DNA of 64,000 bases from assembly GCF_019429535.1 (NCBI RefSeq), contig NZ_JAHXZM010000001.1:558001-622000 (forward strand), given 5' to 3'. The notes under the pieces are model-generated. The model searched no databases. It was not told the DNA's origin and was given only the letters and a program-made list of their open reading frames with translations. Shown here piece by piece: positions 17,464 through 25,941 of the stretch (its first letter is position 1; the number at the start of each line of letters is the position of its first letter). The stretch comes from Sphingomonas citricola. GTDB taxonomy: Bacteria; Pseudomonadota; Alphaproteobacteria; Sphingomonadales; Sphingomonadaceae. The translations under genes were made by a program, and so were the position numbers.

Positions 17464-17491
17464 TTGTCGTTATGTACGACCGCGGTTATAG
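17464..17491 (+). promoter_or_regulatory. Candidate dksA promoter
   Basis: TTGTCG at 17464-17469 and TTATAG at 17486-17491 are spaced by 16 bases, matching a housekeeping sigma-70-type promoter. The predicted start is about 60 bases before the dksA ATG. Confidence 0.4.
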
Positions 17492-17556
17492 GCCCCGGCA
17501 GGGGGCGCACCAGCGGTGTTGACGATCATTCCTGGCGCGCAGGCGGGAGAGTGTCG

Positions 17557-18009
17557 ATGGCTACGGTGTTGAATCGTATTGACGAATATTCGGTCGCGAC
17601 GAACCAGGGCGACGATTACCGGCCAAGCGCCGACGAACCATTCATGAATGCCCGGCAGCAGGCCTATTTCCGGCAGAAGCTGTACGATTGGAAAGAGGCG
17701 ATCCTGCGCGAGAGCTTGGGGACCCTGTCGCAGCTTCAGATCGATTCGCTGCGCGAACCCGACCTGACCGATCGCGCCTCGAGCGAGACCGACTGGTCGA
17801 TCGAACTGCGCACCCGCGACCGGCAGCGCAAGCTGGTGTCAAAGATCGACGCGGCGCTGCGCCGGCTCGACGAGGGCGAATACGGTTATTGCGAGGTGAC
17901 GGGCGAGCCGATCAGCCTCCAGCGGCTCGAGGCGCGACCGATCGCGACGATGACGGTCGAGGCGCAGGAGCGGCACGAGCGCAACGAAAAGGTTTCGCGC
18001 GACGACTGA
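17557..18009 (+). CDS. dksA: RNA polymerase-binding transcription factor DksA
   Basis: A 150-residue protein that binds the RNA polymerase secondary channel and works with ppGpp in the stringent response. It has an extended N-terminus, a coiled-coil at about 45-105 with the tip motif DLTDRAS, and a C-terminal zinc-finger-like domain. Only one of the four classical zinc ligands remains: Cys 112 in YGYCEVTGEPI, the others replaced by Thr, Ala and similar residues. This single-cysteine form is typical of alphaproteobacteria and related to oxidation-insensitive DksA variants. The ATG at 17557 is taken from the long frame because it begins the conserved sequence. Confidence 0.94.
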   Translation: MATVLNRIDEYSVATNQGDDYRPSADEPFMNARQQAYFRQKLYDWKEAILRESLGTLSQLQIDSLREPDLTDRASSETDWSIELRTRDRQRKLVSKIDAALRRLDEGEYGYCEVTGEPISLQRLEARPIATMTVEAQERHERNEKVSRDD

Positions 18010-18084
18010 TCGATCCGGCATGGTAAGCGGTTCTTTACCGACAGACCGGTAAGGCGGCGGGCGGACCGAGAACCGGTGGGGTCG

Positions 18085-18459
18085 ATGGAGCATTTGGGAA
18101 AGAGCGTGTTCGAAGCTGATCCCGGCATCAATGCCGGGTCGGCGGCGACGCGCGGACGCGACAGCCTGTTTCTGATGGCGAAACTGCGCACGGCGACCAG
18201 CCGCACCGTCGACGTGCGCGTGCGCAACCTGTCGCCGGGCGGATTGATGGTCGAGTTGCCGTACCCGGTCGCGCCCGAGGGCGAGGTCGAGGTCGAGGTG
18301 CGCGGGATCGGCTGGATCAGCGGGCGCGTCGCGTGGCAGACCGAGGGTCGCGCCGGGATCGCGTTCGACCGCGAGATCGACCCGCAACGCGCGCGCAAGG
18401 CCCCGAACGACGCGCAGCCGACGGTGAAGCGGTTCGGCGCCGCCGCATTCAAACGCTGA
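18085..18459 (+). CDS. PilZ-domain protein
   Basis: A 124-residue single-domain protein. PilZ domains bind cyclic di-GMP through an N-terminal Arg-containing motif and a D/NxSxxG motif. Here NLSPGGLMVELP supplies NxSxxG (near residues 50-55), and RGRDSLF near residues 24-30 may be the Arg motif, though its spacing is not the textbook RxxxR. RVAWQTEGRAGIAFDRE closes the beta barrel. The ATG at 18085 is used; a GTG three codons upstream is also open. It follows dksA and may respond to the c-di-GMP level set by enzymes such as the EAL protein at 3230-4549 (inference). Confidence 0.85.
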   Translation: MEHLGKSVFEADPGINAGSAATRGRDSLFLMAKLRTATSRTVDVRVRNLSPGGLMVELPYPVAPEGEVEVEVRGIGWISGRVAWQTEGRAGIAFDREIDPQRARKAPNDAQPTVKRFGAAAFKR

Positions 18460-18538
18460 ACGCCGACAGCCAACGTCAATTGCGCGCACAAACCGGCTGG
18501 ACGCGCGCCGATTTGCCTGCCACAGGGGCCGCCTCCAC

Positions 18539-18625
18539 GCGGGCGTGGCGGAATTGGTAGACGCGCTAGACTCAAAATCTGGTTCTGGTGACAGAGTGTC
18601 GGTTCGAGCCCGACCGCCCGTACCA
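18539..18625 (+). tRNA. tRNA-Leu (anticodon CAA)
   Basis: A class II tRNA. The acceptor stem is GCGGGCG / CGCCCGT with a G-T first pair, discriminator A and encoded CCA (18623-18625). The anticodon arm is CTAGA-CTCAAAA-TCTGG, giving CAA, which reads UUG. A long variable arm and a GGTTCGAGCCC T arm follow, as expected for leucine. Confidence 0.96.
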
Positions 18626-18642
18626 CCCCAGGGGTGGCTTTT
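18623..18642 (+). terminator. Terminator of tRNA-Leu, overlapping the CCA end
   Basis: CCACCCC (18623-18629) pairs with GGGGTGG (18631-18637), followed by CTTTT. The 5' arm begins with the CCA of the tRNA, so the hairpin starts in the mature 3' end. Confidence 0.75.
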
Positions 18643-18707
18643 CAGCTTCACGTAACATCATGCACGGTCGGCGCACGGCGACCGCACCGTCCCGTCACGC
18701 GACGCGA

Positions 18708-19157
18708 TCAATCGATCCCCAGGTCGGACGGGCCGAAGGCGTCGGGCAGCAATGCCGACAGCGTGTAGCGCGCGATCGTGTCGCCGTGGGCGCCGCCGCA
18801 ATAGACCGCGACATCGCGCCGGCTCATCTGCGCGGCCTCGTTGATTACCTGCCGGCATCGACCGCATGGACGCACCGGCTCGCTGCCTGTCGCGGCGCCG
18901 TCCGCGTCCATCATCCCGCCGATCACGCCGATCGCGACCACGTCGCGCAGGCGCCCCGATGCACTGACGCTCGCGATCGCGACCGTTTCCGCGCAGAGCG
19001 ACAGCCCGTAGCTCGCATTCTCGACGTTTGCGCCGGTGACCACGCTGCCGTCGGATAGCAGCACCGCAGCTCCCACGGCGAAATGCGAGTATGGGGCGTG
19101 CGCGTTACGCGCGGCCTCGCGCGCGGCGGCGATCAGCCGGGTTGCTTCGTCTGACAT
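18708..19157 (-). CDS. cdd: Cytidine deaminase
   Basis: A 149-residue homotetrameric-type enzyme that deaminates cytidine and deoxycytidine in pyrimidine salvage. The zinc site is CAE (Cys 55, with catalytic Glu 57) and PCGRC (Cys 98 and Cys 101). NVENASYGLSLCAE is the family signature. Length fits the short tetrameric class. It starts 3 bases after the UPF0262 gene stops, so the two form an operon, and it converges on tRNA-Leu. Confidence 0.95.
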   Translation of the reverse strand: MSDEATRLIAAAREAARNAHAPYSHFAVGAAVLLSDGSVVTGANVENASYGLSLCAETVAIASVSASGRLRDVVAIGVIGGMMDADGAATGSEPVRPCGRCRQVINEAAQMSRRDVAVYCGGAHGDTIARYTLSALLPDAFGPSDLGID

Positions 19158-19160
19158 GGT

Positions 19161-19643
19161 TCAAGCCTTGATGTGGAGGACGCAGATGAGCGTGAACAGG
19201 CGGCGCGCGGTGTCGAAGTCGATCTCGATCTTGCCGTCGAGCCGTTCCTTCAACAGTTCGGCCGCCTCGTTGTGGATGCCGCGGCGCGCCATGTCGACCG
19301 TCTCGATCTGCGCCGGGGTCGATTGGCGGATCGCCTGGAAATAGCTGTCGCAGATCGCGAAATAATCGCGGATCGGGCGGCGAAAGCGTGCGAGGCCTAG
19401 GATCAGCGTTTCAAGCGGAGTATCGTCCTCACGTTTGATCTGGATGACCAGCCGGCCTTCCTCGACCGAGAGTAGGACACGGTACGGCCCGGCGTAGCCG
19501 TCGGGCGTCGTGCGCTGCGGCGCGAAATGATTCTCCTCGATCAGGTCGAAGATCGCGATCCGGCGTTCCTGCTCGATATCGGCCGAGCGCCACAGGATCG
19601 TGCCCTCGTCGAGCTGGATGTCGATGATCCGCGGATCGGCCAT
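19161..19643 (-). CDS. UPF0262 family protein
   Basis: A 160-residue soluble protein of an uncharacterised family confined largely to alphaproteobacteria. Recognised from the start MADPRIIDIQLDE and internal EENHFAPQ and FRRPIRDYFAICDSY. The last conserved part is FDTARRLFTLICVLHI. No catalytic motif is evident. The ATG at 19643 is preferred to one at 19679 because the extra 12 residues are not conserved and run toward the dnaB leader. It is co-transcribed with cdd and divergent from dnaB. Confidence 0.82.
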   Translation of the reverse strand: MADPRIIDIQLDEGTILWRSADIEQERRIAIFDLIEENHFAPQRTTPDGYAGPYRVLLSVEEGRLVIQIKREDDTPLETLILGLARFRRPIRDYFAICDSYFQAIRQSTPAQIETVDMARRGIHNEAAELLKERLDGKIEIDFDTARRLFTLICVLHIKA

Positions 19644-19761
19644 ATTCCCGTCGATAGCCACGAAGCGCGCGCGCGACAACGTGCCCGATCACCGCGGGTT
19701 ATCGCCGTTATTCACTGCCGTCACGGTTTCGGTAATCGTCCCCGCCGGGTATGACGCCGCG

Positions 19762-21252
19762 ATGGCGACATTGGCATTTCCGCAGCCGACTCCGGTCGAG
19801 CCCGTTCAGCTTCCGCGCAACGTCGAGGCGGAGGCCGCGATGCTCGGCGCGATGATGATCGACAATCGCCTCGCCGACGATCTGGTCGACCGGCTTGAGC
19901 CCGCGCATTTCTACGAGCCCGTCCACGGCCGCGTCTTTGCCGCGATCAAGACGCTGCGCGCCGCCGACATGCTGGCGACCCCTGTCACGCTGCGCCCCAT
20001 GTTCGAGGCGGACGAGGGGATGAAGGAACTGGGCGGCCCCGCCTATCTCGCCAGCTTGACCGGTTCGGGCGCAGGGTTGATCGGCGCGCGGCAGTTCGCG
20101 CAGCAGATCTACGACCTCGCGATGCTGCGCTCGCTTGTCTCGGTCGGGCGCACACTGGTCGACCGCGCGATGGACACGTCGGAGGAGGTCAACCCGCGCG
20201 CGCAGATCGAGCTCGCCGAGGAGGAATTGTTCAAGGTTGCCGCCGACGGCGCGACCGAGAACAGCATCAAGTCGTTCGCCCAGGCGAGCACGATGGCGGT
20301 CAAGATGGCCGAGAAGGCGCTCAACTGGGGCGGCAATCTGTCGGGCGTCACGACCGGCCTCGACAGCGTCAACCAGAAGATCGGTGGTCTGCACCATTCG
20401 GATTTGATGATCCTCGCCGGGCGTCCCGGCATGGGGAAGACCTCGCTTGCCACCAACATCGCGTTCAACGCGGCGCAGCGCTGGATGCACGACATGCGCG
20501 ATGGCATTCCGCCATCGAAATCGGTCGGTGCGAAGGTCGCGTTCTTCAGTCTGGAAATGTCGGCCGACCAGCTCGCCACGCGTATCCTCGCCGAACAGTC
20601 GCGCATCTCGTCCGAGGCGCTCCGCATGGGCAAGATTAGCAAGCAGGAGTTCGAGCAGCTCGCCGCCGCCGCTGCCGAACTGGAGAACTTGCCGCTGTTC
20701 ATTGATGATACCGGCGGCCTATCGATCGGCTCGCTCCACACGCGCGTGCGTCGCCTCCAGCGGCGGCACAACAACGAAATCGGGCTGGTCGTGATCGACT
20801 ATCTCCAGCTTCTGTCGGGGTCGGGCAAGTCGTCGGACGGCAACCGCGTGCAGGAAATCTCGGAGATCAGCCGCGGATTGAAGACGCTGGCGAAGGACAT
20901 GAACGTGCCGGTGCTCGCGTTGTCGCAGCTGAGCCGCGCGGTCGAACAGCGGGAAGACAAGCGCCCGCAGCTCTCGGACCTGCGCGAATCGGGCTCGATC
21001 GAGCAGGACGCCGACATGGTGTGGTTCGTGTTCCGCGAGGATTATTACGTCGCGGCAAAGGAGCCGAAGCGCCCGGTCGAGGGCGACAATGCCAAGATGT
21101 TCGAGGATCACGCCGCCTGGGCAGCCGACATGGAACGCGTCTACGGCCTCGCCGAGCTGATCGTCGCGAAACAGCGCCACGGCGCGACCGGTAAGGTGAT
21201 CCTGAAGTTCGACCCCACCATCACGCGCTTCTCGGATTACGCCGGCTATTGA
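19762..21252 (+). CDS. dnaB: Replicative DNA helicase DnaB
   Basis: A 496-residue hexameric helicase that unwinds the replication fork and recruits primase. The N-terminal helical domain starts NVEAEAAMLGAMMIDN and runs to about residue 150. The RecA-like motor has Walker A GRPGMGKTS near 221 and Walker B VVIDYLQLL near 346, plus ALSQLSRAVE and the arginine-finger region QRHGATGKV near the end. No intein. The ATG at 19762 is selected from a longer frame that overlaps the divergent UPF0262 gene. A short hairpin CCGGCT-ATTG-AGCCGG covers its stop codon, without a T-run. Confidence 0.96.
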   Translation: MATLAFPQPTPVEPVQLPRNVEAEAAMLGAMMIDNRLADDLVDRLEPAHFYEPVHGRVFAAIKTLRAADMLATPVTLRPMFEADEGMKELGGPAYLASLTGSGAGLIGARQFAQQIYDLAMLRSLVSVGRTLVDRAMDTSEEVNPRAQIELAEEELFKVAADGATENSIKSFAQASTMAVKMAEKALNWGGNLSGVTTGLDSVNQKIGGLHHSDLMILAGRPGMGKTSLATNIAFNAAQRWMHDMRDGIPPSKSVGAKVAFFSLEMSADQLATRILAEQSRISSEALRMGKISKQEFEQLAAAAAELENLPLFIDDTGGLSIGSLHTRVRRLQRRHNNEIGLVVIDYLQLLSGSGKSSDGNRVQEISEISRGLKTLAKDMNVPVLALSQLSRAVEQREDKRPQLSDLRESGSIEQDADMVWFVFREDYYVAAKEPKRPVEGDNAKMFEDHAAWAADMERVYGLAELIVAKQRHGATGKVILKFDPTITRFSDYAGY

Positions 21253-21263
21253 GCCGGGGCGCG

Positions 21264-22730
21264 TCAGCGCGGGGCGTAGGTGATGCTCGCCCGGCCGGTG
21301 ACCGCGACCGGCATGAACAGCCCCGCGCCCGTCGCCGCGATGCGGCCGTTGCGCACCCCGGTGATCCGCGTGCGCAGCACGAAGTCGCCCTCGCGCCGCT
21401 CACCGATCGCGCGTTCGACCTTGCCGATCAGCTTGCGGTAATCGGGCGCGAAATCGTGACCGAGCCCGGCCGCGACGCTGGCGCGCACCGCCGGATCGGC
21501 GAACAAGGCGGCGAGCAGGTCGACCAGCGGCGAGTTGGTCTTGGTCGCGAATTCGACGTTTCGCGCCTCTACCCGCTGCGATCCAGGCTGGTTGAACGGC
21601 TCGGCCGACAGCCATGCGTCGCCCTCGGCGGAGGCGATCGGGCTCGATCGCGCCTTGACCCGGGCGTGGATGCCGACCGCGATGCGGTGGTCGTTCGTCG
21701 CGTAGACCGTGACCTGCCCGAATTGCGCGTCGACCGGGCCGATGCCCTTCAGGTCGATCCCGCGCGCGGCGAGCTTGCGCAACGCGCGCTGCACGACGGG
21801 TTCGAGCTCGACGTAATCGGCGAGGACGGGGATGAAGAAGCGGACGCCCGCCTCGCCGATCTGCGGCGAGGGCGGTGGCAGCGCGGTCGGCGTGAGGTCG
21901 GCGGGACGATGCCCGACGAACGTCTGCGTCAACGCGTCGGCGCGCAGGGTGAGCCGCAGCGCACGCCCCTCGACACGGTAGCCACCGTAGCCGAGCCGGC
22001 GCGGTGCGACGCGCATCCATACCGGCGGGTTACGCTCGCTGAGCTGCACCGTCGCGAATGACTGGCGCCAGACCTGCTCGAGTTGCCGGCGCAGGTGGAG
22101 CCGCGACAATTCCTGCGGCAGATCGCGCTCGAGCTTGGCGAGCACCGGGCGCAGCTTCTCGTCGGCTTGATCGGTGAAGGTGATGCGCTGCCCCAGCAGG
22201 TCGACGCCGGGCGGCTGTGTCCAGTCGTAGGACAAGCGCATCCTGGCGGTCGGCTGCCAGTCGCCCGTGACCGAGATGCGCCCGGTCGCGCGCACGATTG
22301 CGCTGCCGGTCGCGGTTTCGCCCGCGACGCCCCCGACGTCGCGGACCGAGATGCGCGCATGGATCGGAAGCGTGATGACGAGGCGGTCGCCGTTTCCGCC
22401 GATCTCGACGTGCCCGCGCGTGACGGTGCCCGCGATCCGGCAACCAAGATCAGGGGTCACCTTCACCTTCGCGATGCCGAGGTCGACGTGCTTCGCCTTG
22501 ACGCAACGATCGAGATGACGGTCGATCGTCCACAACGCCTGCGGGGTGCGCCGGTCGATCCCGCGCTCGAGCTCGTTCAGGTCGGCGACAACGGGCACGA
22601 CGACGGTGGATGGTTGCTCGGGCATCGTGATACCCCCCGTCACCCTGGGCGGTGCCGGGTTGCCGACCTGATGGCTGCACCCCGAAAGCACGAGCGGGGG
22701 GAGGAGCAGGCAGGCGAGCGATCGTTTCAC
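21264..22730 (-). CDS. DUF4403 family lipoprotein
   Basis: A 488-residue predicted lipoprotein: signal MKRSLACLLLPPLVLSGCS with lipobox LSGC, then a long beta-rich body. The family-typical regions are a start around ELERGIDRRTPQALW, a middle NPPVWMRVAPRRLGYGG, and an end with a short helical segment (DLLAALFADPAVRASVAAG). DUF4403 proteins are thought to be envelope proteins with lipid-binding-like folds, but no function is established. It converges on dnaB and is upstream of nothing obvious; cysH lies 53 bases beyond its start on the same strand, so it may sit at the tail of the sulfur operon transcript. Confidence 0.8.
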   Translation of the reverse strand: MKRSLACLLLPPLVLSGCSHQVGNPAPPRVTGGITMPEQPSTVVVPVVADLNELERGIDRRTPQALWTIDRHLDRCVKAKHVDLGIAKVKVTPDLGCRIAGTVTRGHVEIGGNGDRLVITLPIHARISVRDVGGVAGETATGSAIVRATGRISVTGDWQPTARMRLSYDWTQPPGVDLLGQRITFTDQADEKLRPVLAKLERDLPQELSRLHLRRQLEQVWRQSFATVQLSERNPPVWMRVAPRRLGYGGYRVEGRALRLTLRADALTQTFVGHRPADLTPTALPPPSPQIGEAGVRFFIPVLADYVELEPVVQRALRKLAARGIDLKGIGPVDAQFGQVTVYATNDHRIAVGIHARVKARSSPIASAEGDAWLSAEPFNQPGSQRVEARNVEFATKTNSPLVDLLAALFADPAVRASVAAGLGHDFAPDYRKLIGKVERAIGERREGDFVLRTRITGVRNGRIAATGAGLFMPVAVTGRASITYAPR

Positions 22731-22783
22731 CTGCGCTTAACCCGGATCGGTCCGTTTCGATCCAGTATCGAAACGACCTCAGG

Positions 22784-23542
22784 TCAGAAGGCGGGTTCCT
22801 CGCCAGGCTTCTCGGGCACGTGGATGCCGCACTCGACCTTGTCCCAGCCGCGCCAGCGACCCGCGCGCGGGTCTTCGCCCGGCTGCACGCGCGAGGTGCA
22901 GGGCGCGCAACCGATCGAGGGGTAGCCCTGCGCCTCGAGCGGATGACGCGGCAGCTCGTGCTCGGCGAAATAGGCGTCGAGATCGGCCTTGGTCCAGGCG
23001 GACAGCGGGTTGATCTTCAACCGCCCGTCGTCCTCCTCGAACCGCGGCATCGCGCGGCGGGTCGAGGCCTGAAACCCCTTGCGCCCCGAGATCCACGCGT
23101 CGAACGGCGCCAGCGCGCGGCGCAGCGGCTCGACCTTGCGCAGCTCGCAGCAGCCGTCAGGATCGTAAGACCAGCGCAGCCCCTTGTCGTCCTTCAGCCG
23201 CAGCAGCCGGGGATCGGGGCGGAACACGCGCAGGTCGGTGAAGCCCAGCCGTTCGGCAAGCTCGTCGCGGTAGGCGAGCGTTTCGCCGAACATCTTCTGC
23301 GTGTTGGTGAACACGACCGGCACGTCGCGGTCGACCTCGGCGATCATGTGAAGCAGCACCGCCGATTCCGCGCCGAACGACGATACCGCAGCGATGCGGC
23401 CGCGCAACTCGCCCGTCAGCAGCTCGCCCAGCATCTCCTGCGCGGTGGCGCGGGCGAAGCGCGCGGCATAAGCGGCGGCGTCGGCGGCGGTGTAGACGCG
23501 GCCGGTTTCGATTGTGTCGAGCTTGCGCGCGGGCTCACCCAT
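22784..23542 (-). CDS. cysH: Assimilatory adenylyl-sulfate / phosphoadenylyl-sulfate reductase
   Basis: A 252-residue enzyme that reduces activated sulfate to sulfite. It carries both cysteine pairs of the iron-sulfur class: GCCELRK near residue 130 and GCAPCT near 215, which bind a 4Fe-4S cluster in APS reductases. The catalytic C-terminal cysteine is in ECGIHV near 237. The cluster suggests APS rather than PAPS as the favoured substrate (inference from family). The ATG at 23542 overlaps the end of the DUF934 gene by 8 bases. It ends the cobA-DUF2849-cysI-DUF934-cysH block. Confidence 0.93.
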   Translation of the reverse strand: MGEPARKLDTIETGRVYTAADAAAYAARFARATAQEMLGELLTGELRGRIAAVSSFGAESAVLLHMIAEVDRDVPVVFTNTQKMFGETLAYRDELAERLGFTDLRVFRPDPRLLRLKDDKGLRWSYDPDGCCELRKVEPLRRALAPFDAWISGRKGFQASTRRAMPRFEEDDGRLKINPLSAWTKADLDAYFAEHELPRHPLEAQGYPSIGCAPCTSRVQPGEDPRAGRWRGWDKVECGIHVPEKPGEEPAF

Positions 23543-24011
23543 GACGCCGCTTCCACACCGGCACCGATGCGTCGGCGGCCCTCTGGTAATGGAAATCATA
23601 GCGGTCGAGCGCGCGGCGCAGCGTGTCACCGTCGATCGGTGCTTCGGGCGCAAAACTGTCGAAGCCGCAGCGGCGCATCAGCGGCACCTGATCGACCAGC
23701 ACGTCGCCCGACGCGCGCAATTCGCCCGTGTATCCCGCCTCGCGCAGGATGCGCGCGACCGAATAGCCGCGCCCGTCGCGGAAGCTCGGGAACGACACCT
23801 CGATCAACGCGATCCGGTCGAGTGAGGGCAGCAGCGCGCGCGCGTCGTCGCCGGGTTCGATCCGGACGGCGGTGGCGTTTGATTGCCCGATCAGGAACGA
23901 ATCGAGCGTGACCGCAGGTTCCTCGTTCACCTCGTCGTCGCGGAAGCGGAGCTGGACTCCGCCGCCGCTGTCGGTCATCGTCGTCTGGTCGGGATCGAAA
24001 CCGTCAGCCAT
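23535..24011 (-). CDS. DUF934 family protein, sulfur assimilation operon
   Basis: A 158-residue soluble protein of DUF934, almost always found between the sulfite reductase and cysH genes in proteobacteria. Conserved pieces are IALIEVSFPSFRDGRGYS, ARILREAGYTGELRASGDV and DQVPLMRRCGFD. No enzyme motif is known; an accessory role in sulfite reduction is assumed only from context. It overlaps cysI by 8 bases at its start and cysH by 8 bases at its end, so translation is tightly coupled. Confidence 0.87.
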   Translation of the reverse strand: MADGFDPDQTTMTDSGGGVQLRFRDDEVNEEPAVTLDSFLIGQSNATAVRIEPGDDARALLPSLDRIALIEVSFPSFRDGRGYSVARILREAGYTGELRASGDVLVDQVPLMRRCGFDSFAPEAPIDGDTLRRALDRYDFHYQRAADASVPVWKRRHG

Positions 24012-25635
24012 AGATCGCCTCCTTGAACGGCTCCATGCCGACGCGCCGATAGGTGTCGACGAAGCGCTCTCCGCCCTCGCGCACCTTGATGTAGGTGTCG
24101 GTCACGCGTTCGATCGCGTCGACGACGCCGTCCTCGCTGAACCCGGGGCCGGTGATCCTGCCCAGACTCACGTCCTCCGCGCCCGATCCGCCGAGCAGTA
24201 GCTGGAAATTCTCGACGCCCTTCTTGTCGACGCCCAGGATGCCGATGTGGCCGGCGTGATGGTGGCCGCAGGCGTTGATGCAGCCCGAAATCTTGAGCTT
24301 CAATTCGCCCAGATCACGCTGCCGCGCCGGATCGGCGAAACGCTCGGCGATCTTCTGCGCGAGCGGGATCGAGCGCGCGTTGGCGAGGCTGCAATAATCA
24401 AGCCCGGGGCAGGCGATGATGTCGCTGATGAGGTCGAGGTTCGCCTCGGCAAGCCCCACTTCGGCCAGCGCGTCCCAGACCGCCTTCAGATCGGCGACGC
24501 GGATATGCGGCAGCACGATGTTCTGCGCGTGCGTAACGCGCAGTTCGTCGAAGGCGTAGCGTTCGGCGAGGTCCGCCATGACGTCGATCTGATCGGCCGA
24601 GGCGTCGCCGGGGATGCCGCCGATCGGTTTCAGCGACACGTTGACGATCGCGTAGCCGGGCTGCTTATGCGGCTTGACGTTCTGGTCGAGCCAGACCGCG
24701 AAATCGGGATCGCTGCGGTCGATGTCGGTCGGGGCGTCGGCCGCGAACGCGGGGGCCGCGAACATCGCGGTGATCCGCTCCAGCTCGGCGCGCGGCGGGT
24801 CGAGCCCGAGCTGTTTGACGGCGGCGAACTCCTCCTCGACCTGACGGCGATATTCGTCCGCACCGATCTCGTGGATCAGGATCTTGATCCGCGCCTTGTA
24901 GATATTGTCGCGCCGGCCGTAGCGATTGTAGACGCGAAGGCACGCTTCCAGGTAGCTCATCAGGTCGTCGGCGGCGACGAAGTCGCGGATTTCGTGCGAG
25001 ATCATCGGCGTGCGACCCATGCCGCCGCCGGCGAAGATTTTCGCGCCCAATTCGCCGTCGCGCATGACGAGCTGGATGCCGATATCGTGCAGCCGCATCG
25101 CGGCGCGATCCTCGTCCGCCGCGATCACCGCGATCTTGAACTTGCGCGGCAGATGGCTGAATTCGGGGTGGAACGTGCTCCACTGCCGCACCAATTCGGC
25201 CCAGGGGCGCGGGTCGGCGACCTCGTCCGCGGCGGCGCCGGCATATTGGTCGGACGAGATGTTGCGGATGCAGTTTCCGCTGGTCTGGATTGCGTGCATC
25301 TCGATCTTGGCGATTTCGGCCAGGATGTCGGGCGCGTCGGACAGCTTGATCCAGTTGAACTGGATGTTCTGGCGCGTGGTGAAATGACCGTAACCGCGAT
25401 CATATTTGCGTGCGATGTGGCCGAGCATCCGCATCTGCCGGCTGTCGAGCGTGCCATAGGGCACCGCGATCCGCAGCATATAGGCGTGGAGCTGGAGGTA
25501 GAGGCCGTTCATCAGCCGCAACGGCTTGAACTGATCCTCGGTCATGTCGCCAGCCAGGCGGCGGCGCACCTGATCGCGAAATTCATCGACGCGCGCGTCG
25601 ACGATCGCCTGATCATATTCGTCGTACTTGTACAT
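24004..25635 (-). CDS. cysI: Nitrite/sulfite reductase hemoprotein (CysI-type)
   Basis: A 543-residue siroheme and 4Fe-4S enzyme that reduces sulfite to sulfide with six electrons. The cluster/siroheme ligand cysteines are in CPGLDYCSLA near residue 410 and SGCINACGHHH near 450. The first half shows YGHFTTRQNIQFNWI and QTSGNCIRNI, typical siroheme-binding segments. The duplicated domain plan is intact and length is normal. The context (cysH, DUF934, cobA for siroheme) argues for sulfite rather than nitrite. It starts on the last base of the DUF2849 stop. Confidence 0.93.
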   Translation of the reverse strand: MYKYDEYDQAIVDARVDEFRDQVRRRLAGDMTEDQFKPLRLMNGLYLQLHAYMLRIAVPYGTLDSRQMRMLGHIARKYDRGYGHFTTRQNIQFNWIKLSDAPDILAEIAKIEMHAIQTSGNCIRNISSDQYAGAAADEVADPRPWAELVRQWSTFHPEFSHLPRKFKIAVIAADEDRAAMRLHDIGIQLVMRDGELGAKIFAGGGMGRTPMISHEIRDFVAADDLMSYLEACLRVYNRYGRRDNIYKARIKILIHEIGADEYRRQVEEEFAAVKQLGLDPPRAELERITAMFAAPAFAADAPTDIDRSDPDFAVWLDQNVKPHKQPGYAIVNVSLKPIGGIPGDASADQIDVMADLAERYAFDELRVTHAQNIVLPHIRVADLKAVWDALAEVGLAEANLDLISDIIACPGLDYCSLANARSIPLAQKIAERFADPARQRDLGELKLKISGCINACGHHHAGHIGILGVDKKGVENFQLLLGGSGAEDVSLGRITGPGFSEDGVVDAIERVTDTYIKVREGGERFVDTYRRVGMEPFKEAIYG

Positions 25636-25931
25636 CAGATCACCCAGTTTCCGGCATTGGGGTCGGCCGGCTTCAACGTGAGGTCGGGGCGGACGGTTGG
25701 GCCTAGCGCGCGGATGCGGTCCTTAATGTGCGCGGGGCGCGGACCTTCGGCGGTCGCCACCCCCTCGATCACATAGGGCACGTTGACACGCCGCGACGCT
25801 TCCTCCGCGCGCGCGATCGCCTCGGCATGGTCACCCGCGTCGACCGCGTCCTCGACGTGGCGCGACCAGCCATTGCCGGTCCACCAGATCACGTCGCCGC
25901 TCGGCAAATCGTTGCCCGTCACCAGTTTCAC
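25635..25931 (-). CDS. DUF2849 family protein, sulfur assimilation operon
   Basis: A 98-residue protein. GDVIWWTGNGWSRHVEDA and VPYVIEGV mark DUF2849, a small alphaproteobacterial family found just before the sulfite reductase gene. The GTG at 25931 is the start: it has a GAGGGTGAA stretch upstream and keeps the gene clear of cobA, which ends 10 bases before. Its stop shares one base with the cysI ATG (TGATG). Function unknown; probably an accessory factor of sulfite reductase by context. Confidence 0.82.
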   Translation of the reverse strand: MKLVTGNDLPSGDVIWWTGNGWSRHVEDAVDAGDHAEAIARAEEASRRVNVPYVIEGVATAEGPRPAHIKDRIRALGPTVRPDLTLKPADPNAGNWVI

Positions 25932-25941
25932 GCTTTCACCC

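Noticed and set aside
21242..21257. Hairpin CCGGCT-ATTG-AGCCGG over the dnaB stop as a terminator
   Set aside because: The stem is only six pairs and no T-run follows on either strand, so it was mentioned but not listed as a terminator.
22784..23542. cysH as a classical PAPS reductase
   Set aside because: The CC and CxxC pairs of iron-sulfur APS reductases are present, so a cluster-free PAPS reductase is unlikely, although dual use cannot be excluded.
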